From Nostoc sp. CHAB 5844 (GTDB lineage Bacteria > Cyanobacteriota > Cyanobacteriia > Cyanobacteriales > Nostocaceae): 64,000 nt of DNA. The DNA is taken from contig NZ_JAIVFW010000019.1 in the NCBI RefSeq assembly GCF_020829595.1, positions 26,013-90,012 of the forward strand, written 5' to 3'. The notes under the pieces are model-generated. The model did no database searches. It saw only the letters and a list, made by a program, of their open reading frames with translations, and was not told the DNA's origin. A program made the translations under genes and the position numbers. Positions 8,827 through 18,082 of the stretch are shown piece after piece. Each line of letters begins with the position of its first letter. The stretch's first letter is position 1.

Positions 8827-9731
8827 CTTTGTAAAGCAACTTCTTTAAGGATGGTCATTGGGCCTGTGTTTTTGAGAAGTTGCATTTCTTGTGCATTTCG
8901 CACCAGTAAAGCACCAGCGAATCCTAATGAGTTAACAGAAATCGACTGGAAATGTTCTTGCGATCGCGGTACGATTAACATCCATTCTCTAGTTACTAGC
9001 AGATTGTAAGCGCTAGATTGTCTGTTATTATTGACTGCTTCTATCCTGACAGCACTTAATAAATTTTGATATACCTTCAACATAGTCGCTGCTGAAGTTA
9101 ACGGAGACTGCACCCAATTAGGATGTAAAGTTGCAAAAGCGTTAACAAAAGGTAGTTTCGGTATTCTTCCTACACCATCTTCAAATTCTGCTGATGCTAG
9201 TAATGGTTCAATAGGTGTCTGCACTCCCGAAGCAACAAGTGGTAAAGGTACTATCTGTAAGTGCTTGTGTCGCTGACTAGCGCCTGCGGTTTTACCACTG
9301 TTGTAAAAAGCTAAACCATCAAAGTCAGCTAAACACGCCAACAAAGCAGCAAAATCTTCTGGCGTAAGTAAGCTTTCTTGTTCTTCAAAAGCTCTGGTGA
9401 TGATGAGCAGGTGATAGTCAACAACGTTGAATTTGTTCAGTATACATACATGAGTGTCGGAAATATCCGCCACAAACAAATCTTTTTCGTAGGGAAGGAA
9501 AGGGTTGAACTCCTTACCAACAGCAATTTGTTTGTCTTGCTGTTTTTTAGCTGTGTATTTTCGGTCAAGGTTAGATAAAATTCGGACTAAAAAGTTAACG
9601 CCGTCTTGCTCGAAAAATTCAAAGTTTGTTGGGATAGACAGTAACGCGCCGCATTTTAAAGCATATTCTGTACTTGCTTTGACACTTGTCCATAAAGTGC
9701 CAGATTTGAGTAAGATTTCTCCCTGTGCCAT
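8820..9731 (-). CDS. ATP adenylyltransferase (Ap4A phosphorylase) family protein
   Basis: A 303-residue protein of the Ap4A phosphorylase type in the HIT superfamily. These enzymes split diadenosine tetraphosphate with phosphate into ATP and ADP. The catalytic region is visible as GASQRHKHLQIVPLPL, with H155-x-H157-x-Q159. An earlier stretch, NPFLPYEKDLFVADIS, and the DYHLLIITR strand also fit the family. The last residues (SQ-stop) are encoded by the STRR array. It is probably a separate transcription unit from the Uma2 gene upstream (25-bp gap, same strand). Confidence 0.85.
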   Translation of the reverse strand: MAQGEILLKSGTLWTSVKASTEYALKCGALLSIPTNFEFFEQDGVNFLVRILSNLDRKYTAKKQQDKQIAVGKEFNPFLPYEKDLFVADISDTHVCILNKFNVVDYHLLIITRAFEEQESLLTPEDFAALLACLADFDGLAFYNSGKTAGASQRHKHLQIVPLPLVASGVQTPIEPLLASAEFEDGVGRIPKLPFVNAFATLHPNWVQSPLTSAATMLKVYQNLLSAVRIEAVNNNRQSSAYNLLVTREWMLIVPRSQEHFQSISVNSLGFAGALLVRNAQEMQLLKNTGPMTILKEVALQSQ

Positions 9732-9756
9732 TGATGAGTTAATTCTTTAACATTCA

Positions 9757-10545
9757 TCAGTCTAAATCAGGTTCAACGCCAAGCGATCGCAATTTTGCAA
9801 TCAATCTTTCTGTTTTTTGTCGTTCTTGTTCGGCACGTTGTTTTTCCTGTTCGGCGCGTTGTCTTTCGTGTTGTACTTGTTGACTTTCTTGTTCGGTAGG
9901 AGTTAATACCCAATTGCCTTGATGATCATACCAGCGTAACCAAAGCTGTTCAGCACTTTGATAGCATCCTTGCCATACACCCAAACCTAATTCTAATTCT
10001 GGTATCCAAAAGCGTGGTTCTGACAGTGATACTTCAACATAATGACCGCCATTCAATTTAAAAACTTTAAACTCATGTTGGTAACGGTCAAAGATGGCGT
10101 AATAGGGAATACGTAAAACTTGTTCATAAACTTGCCATTTTGTGGGTGGTTGTTTGATATCTCGCAAAGTTTGCCCTAAATCTTCTTTTTCTGTACCAGG
10201 AGACAGCAATTCCACTACAATATACGGATGTACGCCTTCTTGCCAAATTACATAACTCAAGCGTAACTTCTTTTGTTCATAAAGCCGAGAACCACCTACA
10301 ACTGCAAACCAGTCTGGTCGCTTGTACCACAGTGGATGACGCACATCATAGTATAAGTTTAAGTCACTAGCGGTAAATACTTGATCAATAGGATAAGTAG
10401 GCGGACGGAAGGTTTCGTCTAACAGGCGTGGTTGTAATAAATGAAACTGATCTGGCAAACCAGGTTCCTCTGGATCTTCACTGGGAAGATCATACATTGT
10501 AGGTAGTATTTCTCTTGCGGGTAATGGTGGGTCAAATTGATACAT
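9757..10545 (-). CDS. Uma2 family (DUF820) nuclease-like protein with coiled-coil tail
   Basis: A 262-residue member of the Uma2/DUF820 family, very abundant in cyanobacteria and structurally a PD-(D/E)XK nuclease fold. The family core is visible as DWFAVVGGSRLYEQKKLRLSY followed by VVELLSPGTEKED and later PYYAIFDRYQ. Residues about 215-250 form an acidic/basic Gln-rich coiled coil (repeats of ERQRAEQEK type), a common ending in this family. Cellular role is unknown. Confidence 0.85.
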   Translation of the reverse strand: MYQFDPPLPAREILPTMYDLPSEDPEEPGLPDQFHLLQPRLLDETFRPPTYPIDQVFTASDLNLYYDVRHPLWYKRPDWFAVVGGSRLYEQKKLRLSYVIWQEGVHPYIVVELLSPGTEKEDLGQTLRDIKQPPTKWQVYEQVLRIPYYAIFDRYQHEFKVFKLNGGHYVEVSLSEPRFWIPELELGLGVWQGCYQSAEQLWLRWYDHQGNWVLTPTEQESQQVQHERQRAEQEKQRAEQERQKTERLIAKLRSLGVEPDLD

Positions 10546-10696
10546 TGTTAATTCATCCTGAATTTGAGTCTCTTGGTTCTATTATCGAACTTAGCTCATC
10601 CAAATTCGTACAAATTGAGTACGGTAAACTGCCATACAATGCTTAACGACTACCTTTTACAATTAAAAATAAGAAACAAATTGAGGAGCCGCCAGG

Positions 10697-11071
10697 ATGC
10701 AAGTTTCATACGATTCTGAGAAGCGCAAACTGCTATCATCTCTGTGTCATGGGGCAATTTTCTTTAGTACAGCATTGTTTTCGATTGGTGTACCGATTGT
10801 CATTAATATTATCTCCGATGACCCAGTTGTTAAAAGTAATGCCAAAGAATCAATTAATTTTCACTTCAATGTTTGGTTTTGGGCAACCGTGATTGGAGTA
10901 CCAATTGCCGTTTTATCTTGGATCACTTTTGGTATTGGCGGAATTTTGTTCTTTCCTGTTGTAGCTTTGGGCTTTTTATTACACTGGGGACTGACAATTG
11001 GGGCGCTTGTGCATTGTTTCAGTAATCCTGATGTACCGTTCCGTTATCCGTTTATTTTTCGAGTGTTCTAA
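10697..11071 (+). CDS. DUF4870 (Tic20-like) small membrane protein
   Basis: A 124-residue protein with three to four predicted membrane segments. It has the DUF4870 signature: a conserved early His/Leu-rich segment, a central NAKESINFHFNVWFW motif, and a terminal helix ending in FRYPFIFRVF. A good ribosome binding site (GAGGAG) lies 11 bp before the ATG. The family resembles the Tic20 translocon protein; function in bacteria is unknown. Confidence 0.85.
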   Translation: MQVSYDSEKRKLLSSLCHGAIFFSTALFSIGVPIVINIISDDPVVKSNAKESINFHFNVWFWATVIGVPIAVLSWITFGIGGILFFPVVALGFLLHWGLTIGALVHCFSNPDVPFRYPFIFRVF

Positions 11072-11103
11072 TCGTCAAGAGTTGATATTTGGTTTTGAGA
11101 AAG

Positions 11104-11127
11104 GGATGATTAACTCATCCTTTTTTT
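11104..11127 (+). terminator. Intrinsic terminator after the DUF4870 gene
   Basis: A short stem GGATGA (11104-11109) and TCATCC (11115-11120) is followed by seven T (11121-11127). Confidence 0.7.
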
Positions 11128-11164
11128 GTACTTCTGATTCTAAAGTCTAGTTTAAAGAAGAATG

Positions 11165-11285
11165 GTAGGTTGGTTGAGTGCGACAGCAAAATTCAATAAA
11201 TTCTTGATGATATTGGGTTCTGTTCCACCAACGCCACTTGCTACAAATTTGAGAACCAACGCAACGCACTAGCTCCCCAACCTAC
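11165..11285. repeat. GTAGGTTGG-ended element, family F, copy 1
   Basis: A segment of about 121 bp bounded by GTAGGTTGG (11165-11173) and CCAACCTAC (11277-11285). Similar units lie at 27041-27165 and 27241-27366. The rest of the 11072-11664 gap (11286-11664) holds one doubtful minus-strand reading frame (11282-11626). It has a hydrophobic stretch, but its first residues come from a common repeat; I do not call it a gene. Confidence 0.6.
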
Positions 11286-11664
11286 GCAACTGTCACAGCC
11301 ATCGCTAGTTTTAGTAAGATTGAATGACTGATTGCGTCGCCAAGCAATGCTAGTTGCTGCCAACAACTGCACACAACAAAATAACTAAAATTATAGTCTG
11401 CACTTGGTCGGCAGGCAGGGTTATTTGCTCCTAGTGGCGGAATACCCTCCTTGGCCAAAAAGGCGACGGCGGAAGAGTTTGTTGTTGGAGTCGCAATGCT
11501 CTTACTTGTCCAAGCAACAGACATTGTGATGACCGATGTCACCCCAAGACCAATGGTAGTTAGCAACCTAGTCTTGCACGACAAAGAGGAGCCAGTGCGT
11601 TGCGCGGGTTCCCCGCGTTGTAGCAACTGGCGTGACGCAGATTTAAGAGAATGGTAGCCGCACT

Positions 11665-13272
11665 TTACTCGCCCACTTGAACGGGAATTCTCTGCGTTTG
11701 CAAGTAACGATAAAGGCGGTTTAAAGCGTTGAGATGGGCGTAAGCTGCGGCGACGACAATATCTGTGTCTGATGCTTGTCCAGAAAATATCTTGTCTTGA
11801 TATGCCAAGCGAATTGTGACTGTCCCTAAAGCATCGATGCCACCAGTGACAGACTGCACGGAAAATTCAATTAGTTGATTGGGAAGCTTTACTAAGCGGT
11901 TTATTGCTTGATAAACTGCATCCACTGGCCCTGTGCCAACACTGGCATCTGTGAGGATTTTGCCATCGGGGGTAACAACGGTAATGGTTGCTGTTGGACA
12001 GGTGCAGTCACCGCAAATTACTTGGACGTGTTCGAGTTGAAAGCCGCTTTCTACTTGATTTTGAGTTTCATCTCGCACGATCGCTTCTAAATCCCAATCT
12101 GATATATCTTTTTTCTTGTCGGCAACTTCTTTAAAGCGATTGAAGGCTTTATTCAAGTCTGCTTCATTGAGTTCAAATCCTAATTCTTTCAACCTTGTAC
12201 GAAAGGCGTTACGTCCTGAGTGTTTGCCTAACACAATGCGATTTTCTGGCAAACCAATGGATGCAGCTTCCATAATTTCGTAGGTTTGGCGATGCTTGAT
12301 GATGCCATCTTGATGAATGCCAGATTCATGGGCGAAAGCATTTGCACCAACGATCGCTTTATTCGGTTGAATTAACATTCCCGTCAATTGGGAAACTAAC
12401 GACGATGTTTTATAAATCTCCTGGGTTTTGATGTTGGTAAGTGGTGCATCAGCATCTACAGGACGGCCAAAATAAGGATTAAAGTAATGTTTCCGCACCT
12501 GTAAAGCCATAACAATTTCTTCGAGTGCGGCGTTACCGGCACGTTCGCCAATGCCGTTAATTGTACATTCCACCTGACGCACACCGTTTTCGAGCGCAGC
12601 TAAAGCATTGGCTGTGGCTAAACCTAAATCGTTTTGAGTGTGGATGGAAAGAACTACTCTATCAATATTCGCCACGTTTTGACGAATTCCCTGAATCAAG
12701 TTACCTATTTCTTTGGGTGTGCAGTAACCAACGGTATCAGGAATATTGATTGTCGTTGCACCTGCGGCGATCGCTTTGTCTAATACCTGATACAAAAACT
12801 CTGGTTCAGTCCGACTAGCATCCATTGGCGAGAATTCTACATCATCTACAAAGGATTTAGCATAGGCGACCATTTCTTGGGCGATCGCTAAAACTTCACT
12901 GCGGGACTTTTTCAACTGATATTGCAGATGAATATCAGATGTCGAAATCATCGTATGAATTCGCGGATGTGCGGCAGGTTTTAAGGCTTCGGCGGCAGCT
13001 TGAATATCTTGACGAGTGGCTCTAGCTAAACTGCAAATGATTGGCCCGTCTGCTGTACCAACTTGTTGGGCAATGGTTTTGACAGCTTGAAAATCTCCCG
13101 GACTAGCAACGGCAAAACCTGCTTCTATGATATCTACACCCAGGAGTGCCAGTTGATGAGCGATCGCTAGTTTCTCTTCTACGTTTAGGGTTGCACCTGG
13201 AGATTGTTCGCCATCCCGCAAGGTGGTGTCGAAGATAATAACTCGGTCTGTTGCTTGAGATGCAATGCTCAT
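11665..13272 (-). CDS. leuA: 2-isopropylmalate synthase
   Basis: First committed step of leucine synthesis: acetyl-CoA plus 2-oxoisovalerate. The catalytic TIM barrel starts with [17 protein letters not shown]. The metal-site segment reads [10 protein letters not shown], that is His-x-Gln where most bacterial enzymes have His-x-His; I recall a Gln there in plant-type enzymes. [14 protein letters not shown] and HESGIHQDG follow, and the C-terminal third is the LeuA dimer/regulatory domain. I chose the ATG at 13272 (535 residues). The longer frame to 13344 would start inside the operator pair and adds an unlike sequence. The divergent GntR gene and the palindromes suggest control at this promoter. 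Confidence 0.95.
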   Translation of the reverse strand: MSIASQATDRVIIFDTTLRDGEQSPGATLNVEEKLAIAHQLALLGVDIIEAGFAVASPGDFQAVKTIAQQVGTADGPIICSLARATRQDIQAAAEALKPAAHPRIHTMISTSDIHLQYQLKKSRSEVLAIAQEMVAYAKSFVDDVEFSPMDASRTEPEFLYQVLDKAIAAGATTINIPDTVGYCTPKEIGNLIQGIRQNVANIDRVVLSIHTQNDLGLATANALAALENGVRQVECTINGIGERAGNAALEEIVMALQVRKHYFNPYFGRPVDADAPLTNIKTQEIYKTSSLVSQLTGMLIQPNKAIVGANAFAHESGIHQDGIIKHRQTYEIMEAASIGLPENRIVLGKHSGRNAFRTRLKELGFELNEADLNKAFNRFKEVADKKKDISDWDLEAIVRDETQNQVESGFQLEHVQVICGDCTCPTATITVVTPDGKILTDASVGTGPVDAVYQAINRLVKLPNQLIEFSVQSVTGGIDALGTVTIRLAYQDKIFSGQASDTDIVVAAAYAHLNALNRLYRYLQTQRIPVQVGE

Positions 13273-13312
13273 AACTGTCTCCCGTAGGATTAAAGCAATT
13301 ATTACTTTGGAT

Positions 13313-13345
13313 ATTGTATACAATCTTCTAAATTTTGTATACAAT
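13313..13345. promoter_or_regulatory. Paired GntR-type operators upstream of leuA
   Basis: Two copies of a palindrome: ATTGTATACAAT (13313-13324, perfect 12 bp) and a second with perfect core TTGTATACAA (13335-13344). Their centres are 21 bp apart, two helical turns. The TTGTATACAA form fits operators of the FadR subfamily of GntR regulators. A gene of that subfamily starts 90 bp away on the other strand. Confidence 0.7.
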
Positions 13346-13434
13346 ATACATTTCTAGTCAGATAAGTTAGGATATTTTGAAAGCTTGAATGCTAGGAATA
13401 GTAACCTTCTGCCTCCTGCCTCCTGCTATAAAAT

Positions 13435-14106
13435 ATGAATTTAACTGACTTAGCAGCTAACGTGCTGCAACAACAACGCAGCACCCCCGATTTAATTGCC
13501 GATGCCTTGCGGGAAGCGATTTTGCGCGGCATTTTTCAAGAAGGACAATCTCTCAGACAAGATGAAATCGCCACGCAATTTGGTGTGAGTCGCATTCCTG
13601 TGCGGGAAGCTTTACGGCAATTGGAAGCGGAAGGTTTGGTGACACTGCATCTCAATCGTGGTGCGATGGTATCAGTACTGACAGCCAATGAAGCGCAAGA
13701 AATTTGTGAGATTCGCAGTGCTTTGGAAGTGAAAGCAATGCAGTTGGCAATCCCGAAATTAAGCGCAGCAGATTTAGAAAAAGCAGCCTTAATTCTGGAA
13801 ACAACTGATCAAGCCACCGATGCAGGTTTGTTAGCGCAACTTAATTGGGAATTTCACGCCATACTTTACGCCAGTGCTGAACGTCCGCGATTATTAATGA
13901 TAGTGAAAAATCTGCATATAAATTGCGATCGCTATGTGCGTGTGCAGATGGCACAAATGGATTATCAAGCACGTTCTCAAAAAGAACATTATCAACTTTT
14001 AGATGCTTGCAAAAAGCGAGATACGAAAACTGCTGTGCGGCTACTAAAACGCCACATCGATACCGCAGGCGAAGAGTTAGTTAGTTACTTGCTGCAAAAA
14101 TCTTAA
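13435..14106 (+). CDS. GntR family regulator, FadR subfamily
   Basis: A 223-residue transcription factor. Residues about 18-85 form the winged helix (ADALREAILRGIF, then FGVSRIPVREALRQLEAEG). Residues about 95-215 form the all-helical FCD ligand domain, with conserved Asn/His residues such as LNWEFHAILY and HYQLLDACKKRD. It is divergent from leuA, with the two palindromes between them, so it probably controls leuA and perhaps itself. The effector is unknown. A terminator follows. Confidence 0.9.
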   Translation: MNLTDLAANVLQQQRSTPDLIADALREAILRGIFQEGQSLRQDEIATQFGVSRIPVREALRQLEAEGLVTLHLNRGAMVSVLTANEAQEICEIRSALEVKAMQLAIPKLSAADLEKAALILETTDQATDAGLLAQLNWEFHAILYASAERPRLLMIVKNLHINCDRYVRVQMAQMDYQARSQKEHYQLLDACKKRDTKTAVRLLKRHIDTAGEELVSYLLQKS

Positions 14107-14132
14107 TAGTAAGATAGCAATCCTATTTTTAA

Positions 14133-14161
14133 ATCCCCGACTTGTTAAAAAAGTCGGGGAT
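14133..14161 (+). terminator. Hairpin terminator after the gntR gene
   Basis: A perfect 11-bp stem ATCCCCGACTT (14133-14143) and AAGTCGGGGAT (14151-14161) with a 7-nt loop starts about 27 bp after the stop codon. There is no strong T run after it. Confidence 0.6.
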
Positions 14162-14275
14162 CTGGTTGTTCACGAATGATTTAGAACTGCACAAAGTGTT
14201 ATTTACTAACACTTGTAAACAGCGAAAAATTAATAATGATGAAAACAAAATTTATTGTTGAATCCCGGGTGTAAT

Positions 14276-14476
14276 TTATCTCAGAAGCCTGGTTACTCTA
14301 ACATCATATTCAGTGCCTTTTGGATGTTCAGTTCTGGCCTGAACCCGTGCCATACCATCTGCTTTTTCTCTTGACTCAGCGCTAATCTCGTATCTTGACG
14401 TTCCGCATTGATAGGTATTGTTGGCTTGATCGGCATATTCCTTAATATCAACCAACACCTCAAAAGTGTGAACCAT
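14276..14476 (-). CDS. Small conserved-type hypothetical protein, 66 residues
   Basis: The start is set by a strong ribosome binding site (AGGAGG, 5 bp before the ATG at 14476). The longer frame to 14587 lacks such support. The product (MVHTFEVLVDIKEY...) is soluble, has two short beta-rich stretches, and one Cys in YQCGTSRYEISAESREKA. I do not recognise a named family. It could be a small RNA-binding or stress protein, but nothing proves that. Confidence 0.65.
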   Translation of the reverse strand: MVHTFEVLVDIKEYADQANNTYQCGTSRYEISAESREKADGMARVQARTEHPKGTEYDVRVTRLLR

Positions 14477-14715
14477 TGGAACCTCCTGGTGCAATTTGCA
14501 CACGGTGGAAATTAAGATCCAGTATAGGAACACAAATAAGTATCTGTTTGAGCAACAATACAATTCTTTATCAAAACTATTAGGCAACTTTCACTGAGAG
14601 TTAATACTCATAATAAAGCAATAGCTATTCTGCTCAAAATTATCTCGCAAAGTATTATTAATAGAATTGATGAACAAATGTTTCAAAATTAATACATAAT
14701 TAACAAATAATAAAA

Positions 14716-15270
14716 ATGAATTACGAATTTACCTCATTCCCCAACCTAGAAACAGAACGTCTAGTTCTCCGCCAGGAAACTGCTGAAGATGCTTTAGCTG
14801 TCTTGAGAGTTTTATCTGATCCAGCAGTGACTAAATTTCATGATTTAGATACTTTCACAAAAATTGAGGAAGCGATCGCTGTTATTGAACGACGAACAAA
14901 ACGCTTTAAAATTGGGAGTGGCATCCGCTGGGGAATTGTGCTGAAGCAAAACAATAACTTGATTGGTTCTTGTGGCTTGATGTGGAACCAACAAGCAAAT
15001 AGTGCTGAAGTTGGATATGAACTTGCCAGCGCTTTTTGGAGACAAGGAATAATGACTGAGGCGTTGAAGTCGATTTTAGAATTTGGTTTTCACAAGGTAA
15101 AGTTAAAGTCTGTAGTTGCCGAAGTCATGCTGGAGAATCTCGCTTCTAAAAAGCTGTTAGAGAAATTGGGCTTTCAAAATCGAGGTGTATTGAAACAGCA
15201 TGGATTTTGGAAGGGTGAGTATCATGATTTAGAACAATTTATCCTGACAAATCCCTGTAAATCTTCCTAA
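14716..15270 (+). CDS. GNAT family N-acetyltransferase (RimJ/RimL type)
   Basis: A 184-residue acetyltransferase. It opens with the RimJ/RimL-like LETERLVLRQETAEDA. The acetyl-CoA binding motif A is in EVGYELASAFWRQGIMTEAL, and ENLASKKLLEKLGF is the usual motif B. Such enzymes acetylate ribosomal proteins, amino groups of small molecules or antibiotics; the substrate here is unknown. Confidence 0.88.
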   Translation: MNYEFTSFPNLETERLVLRQETAEDALAVLRVLSDPAVTKFHDLDTFTKIEEAIAVIERRTKRFKIGSGIRWGIVLKQNNNLIGSCGLMWNQQANSAEVGYELASAFWRQGIMTEALKSILEFGFHKVKLKSVVAEVMLENLASKKLLEKLGFQNRGVLKQHGFWKGEYHDLEQFILTNPCKSS

Positions 15271-15284
15271 AAATCGGTGCAAAG

Positions 15285-15701
15285 TTACTCGCCGTAGACT
15301 GTCACCATAATTTGGCGTTGGCGGGGTTTGATATCACATTCCAAATGAAAAATTTGCTGCCAAGTACCCAAAACTAACCTACCATTTTGTACGGGAACCA
15401 TTAAAGAAGGGCCTAGCCAAGTAGCTTGTAAGTGTGAATGTCCATTGCCATCGTGCCAGGTTTGTTCATGTCCATAATCACGGCTGGGGGGAATTAGTTT
15501 ATTTAAGATTTCTGGTAAGTCTCGTTGCAGTCCTGGTTCAAATTCAATTGCACCAATAGCAGCAGTACTGCCGATGTTAAACACATTCACCATTCCAGCA
15601 CGAATACCAGATTTCTTGACGATTTGATGCACTTTATCGGTCAAATCGTGCATTTCACCATGACCTTTCGTTGACATCATAATTTGCTCTTGATAAACCA
15701 T
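15285..15701 (-). CDS. YjbQ/UPF0047 family protein
   Basis: Member of the UPF0047 family (E. coli YjbQ, reported to have thiamine-phosphate synthase side activity). The core is visible: HDLTDKVHQIVKKSGIRAG, then FNIGSTAAIGAIEFEPG, and the His-rich HEQTWHDGNGHSHLQATWLG. I start at the ATG at 15701 (138 residues). Extending to 15770 would add residues encoded by the family A repeat. An in-frame Met at about residue 8-9 of this version is an alternative start. Confidence 0.87.
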   Translation of the reverse strand: MVYQEQIMMSTKGHGEMHDLTDKVHQIVKKSGIRAGMVNVFNIGSTAAIGAIEFEPGLQRDLPEILNKLIPPSRDYGHEQTWHDGNGHSHLQATWLGPSLMVPVQNGRLVLGTWQQIFHLECDIKPRQRQIMVTVYGE

Positions 15702-15716
15702 AATTATGCCAATCTC

Positions 15717-15838
15717 ATACCAATTCACAATTCGCAATGACGCTCGCGGACTCGCTAACGCAATTCGCAATTAAAAAACTCAGATGCAGCAAAGTTTTCA
15801 GGATTTACATCTGTATCATATTTTTCGTGAAATGGTAT
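15717..15838. repeat. Dispersed TIR element, family A, copy 2
   Basis: A 122-bp copy, from ATACCAATTCAC to GTGAAATGGTAT, between and into two tandem minus-strand genes. It encodes the last about 28 codons and the stop of the nucleotidyltransferase gene, and lies just upstream of the YjbQ start. In this orientation it also carries an ORF start (MRIALASPRASL...) that also occurs in copy 3. Confidence 0.8.
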
Positions 15839-16363
15839 CAGATGGGGACACTTAGAGAGAAATGTTGATGCTTTGTTGTGGGCATCTGGGTTATGAATAT
15901 GGGCTGGTGTTGGTCGAATAATGCCAGCAAACAGGTCATCTAATCCATAAGGTGTAAAAAATTCCCATTGCCCTTGGTTATCTAACCTGACACCGACAGC
16001 AGTCGCTGTGTGTAACCAATCTTGTATACCATCCTCTGTACTAGTGTAAGGACGGCTGCAAGTCCGCCACCGGGCAAAACTCGCTTGATTTTTGACATCA
16101 AACATATAGTTGGGAAATTGTTCTGTGAGACTGGTTTTTGCAGATAGTTCTTGGGAACGGTCTTTGGCTGCATCAAAAAAGGCAATATCAAAGTCGTTGA
16201 TGACTAAGGCGCAGTTTTCACCAAATATTACCCGCCAAACGCTGTTGCGGACTGCACCTCCAGCTAACCACCAGTTGGGTAGGTTGATTTTAGCGATCGC
16301 AGGTAATACAGTACCAATCGGTGTGTCAGTTAAAATTGTCTGTAAACGAGTATTAGTATTCAT
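15755..16363 (-). CDS. Nucleotidyltransferase family protein with repeat-derived C-terminus
   Basis: A 202-residue protein with the nucleotidyltransferase signature GGAVRNSVW near residue 35 and the acidic INDFDIAFFD motif near 60, followed by DVKNQASFARW and YTSTEDGIQDW. It resembles the small DUF925-type proteins; the substrate is unknown. After ...LSKCPHL the sequence IPFHEKYDTDVNPENF... up to the stop is encoded by repeat A copy 2, so the original C-terminus was replaced or slightly cut. Whether function is kept is open. Confidence 0.75.
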   Translation of the reverse strand: MNTNTRLQTILTDTPIGTVLPAIAKINLPNWWLAGGAVRNSVWRVIFGENCALVINDFDIAFFDAAKDRSQELSAKTSLTEQFPNYMFDVKNQASFARWRTCSRPYTSTEDGIQDWLHTATAVGVRLDNQGQWEFFTPYGLDDLFAGIIRPTPAHIHNPDAHNKASTFLSKCPHLIPFHEKYDTDVNPENFAASEFFNCELR

Positions 16364-17433
16364 CCTTAAATTTATTGGCTAAAATGTGAAGATATTATGA
16401 GTTATTTCTGAAACAATTGAAAAGATAGGTGTGCGGTTAAATCTCTCCTCTAGATTTTTTAATAATTTTAATAATTACCGAACTAAACCTACTGCTATTT
16501 GCGGAAAAGTTGGCATTGGTTCAGTAGTCTACTAGATGAAATTAAAATTCTCTGTTCCCTATTCACCGTAAATTTCCCGATTACAACTGTACTATGCATC
16601 AGTGTAGGCTTGAGTTGCCGGATGTAACTAATTGGCTGGTTAGTTCAATAAAAGGCAAATTGTTTATTCTTTTAATGTAAAAAATACAGTCCCGATTGTG
16701 TTAGACTTGACAAAATTACTGACAAATGACAGTTCTTTAATAAAAACGTGCCAATGCTCCACATCAACCTCAATAAAATTGCGGGTAATCACGTAGAGCA
16801 AAGCTTATTTACTGAGAATTCAAACCAGTATAGAAGGCGATCGCTCGTTGATGAAAAAGTTATAAAGTTGAGGCTCAGACGTAAGCATAATCACAGATTA
16901 ACTCTACAGTGGTTATCTTCCTTCTGGAATACAAGCTGAGGCGATCGCTGTGTAAAAATTAGCCATGATTGCAGCAAATAGCATCTACTATCCTCATTGA
17001 CAACTGTTGCACAATTACACTAGCTTTCTATTTCAGTACACGTCTGGAGTTACACAGGTGCAATGAATAGAGTATCAATCACAAATTTTCCAACTGTCTA
17101 GCATTTATCTAGGCAAAAATAGCACTTTTAATGCTACAAATTTTATGATTAGTAACTGTTTTAGGAGATAAAAGTTGTGATTGAGGCAATTAATTGTGAA
17201 ATATATAAACTCAAAGAAGAAATTCAAAATTTTGAAAAAACTATAAAATATTATTGATTTTACTCAATGTTAAGAATTGATTAACTTGTCCTTAATAATT
17301 AATAAGAACATGAATATATATCATGCTTGTAGTACATAATTTCTCTTATATGAATAATCATTTGTGTTAAATTAACATGGTTTTCTGGAAGCAACAACTA
17401 AATTTTTTAATAAATAACTAAGGAAATTCACAA
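16364..17433. other. 1.07-kb intergenic region upstream of the T4SS-like operon
   Basis: AT-rich, with two HIP1 octamers (near 16840 and 16940). A possible 26-codon frame starts with GTG at about 17177 after AGGAGATAAAA and ends near 17257, rich in Glu/Lys/Ile; it is too short to trust. No tRNA or repeat family is recognised. The stretch before 17434 probably contains the operon promoter. Confidence 0.5.
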
Positions 17434-18063
17434 ATGTCTAGACAGGGTTATCGTGCAGGCAACATTCGCAAGATTGTAAATAATAGCGCTGGCAAAAAAT
17501 TGCCTAAAATTCAGGCTACTTTGGAATTTTGGCGCATTAGCTTCATAGAATCAGTCCCCTTCTTACTGGCTTGTGCCGTATTTTTGAGCGTTATCAGCTT
17601 CAAAAGTCCAGTCTTACTTTTTTGTTTACTAATTGGCAGTTTAATCGTTATATCAATACAACAAATTGGGCAACAAGTCAATTTACCGCCATGCTGGCGC
17701 ATAGCACTACAAATATTGACACCAGTTGTGATTCTGAGCTTATTTTGGTTAGATTACTTTGCCGCCCCTGCACACGCCCAATTTTTTAAGCGAGCCGAAG
17801 ATTTTTTCAAAAATAATCTTACACAAGGTACAACTACTAATAATGCTGGTACACAAACAGCAGTTAGTTTAATATTTAACGTCTTGCGGGGGATTTACTT
17901 GCTTTATATTGCAGTTTCTTTGATTGGGGTAATTAACGCAGTACGTAAAGATGAAGATTGGCAAAGTATAGCAAGAACACCTTTATTAGTTGTGCTTGCT
18001 GTCACAATTGCTGATGTTCTGACAGGCTTCGTGATTGGTAATAGTAATACTAGTAATCCGTAG
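17434..18063 (+). CDS. VirB2/TrbC-like pilin-type membrane protein
   Basis: First gene of the T4SS-like operon, preceded by AAGGAA. The 209-residue protein has about four to five hydrophobic segments. Residues about 95-115 look like a signal sequence ending AAPAHAQF. They are followed by a hydrophilic loop (FKRAEDFFKNN) and two membrane helices (residues about 145-170 and 180-202), the usual VirB2/TrbC layout. The extra N-terminal about 90 residues with two membrane segments are unusual. The assignment rests on layout and neighbours rather than a strong motif. Confidence 0.5.
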   Translation: MSRQGYRAGNIRKIVNNSAGKKLPKIQATLEFWRISFIESVPFLLACAVFLSVISFKSPVLLFCLLIGSLIVISIQQIGQQVNLPPCWRIALQILTPVVILSLFWLDYFAAPAHAQFFKRAEDFFKNNLTQGTTTNNAGTQTAVSLIFNVLRGIYLLYIAVSLIGVINAVRKDEDWQSIARTPLLVVLAVTIADVLTGFVIGNSNTSNP

Positions 18064-18082
18064 TAGATGATTCAATGATTGT

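Noticed and set aside
11282-11657. Overlapping frames on both strands near 11.3-11.6 kb
   Set aside because: Their ends come from dispersed repeats and no ribosome binding site or family is visible; the hydrophobic stretch alone is not enough.
16748-16939. 63-codon frame in the long gap
   Set aside because: No ribosome binding site, no recognisable family, and HIP1 inside; probably chance.
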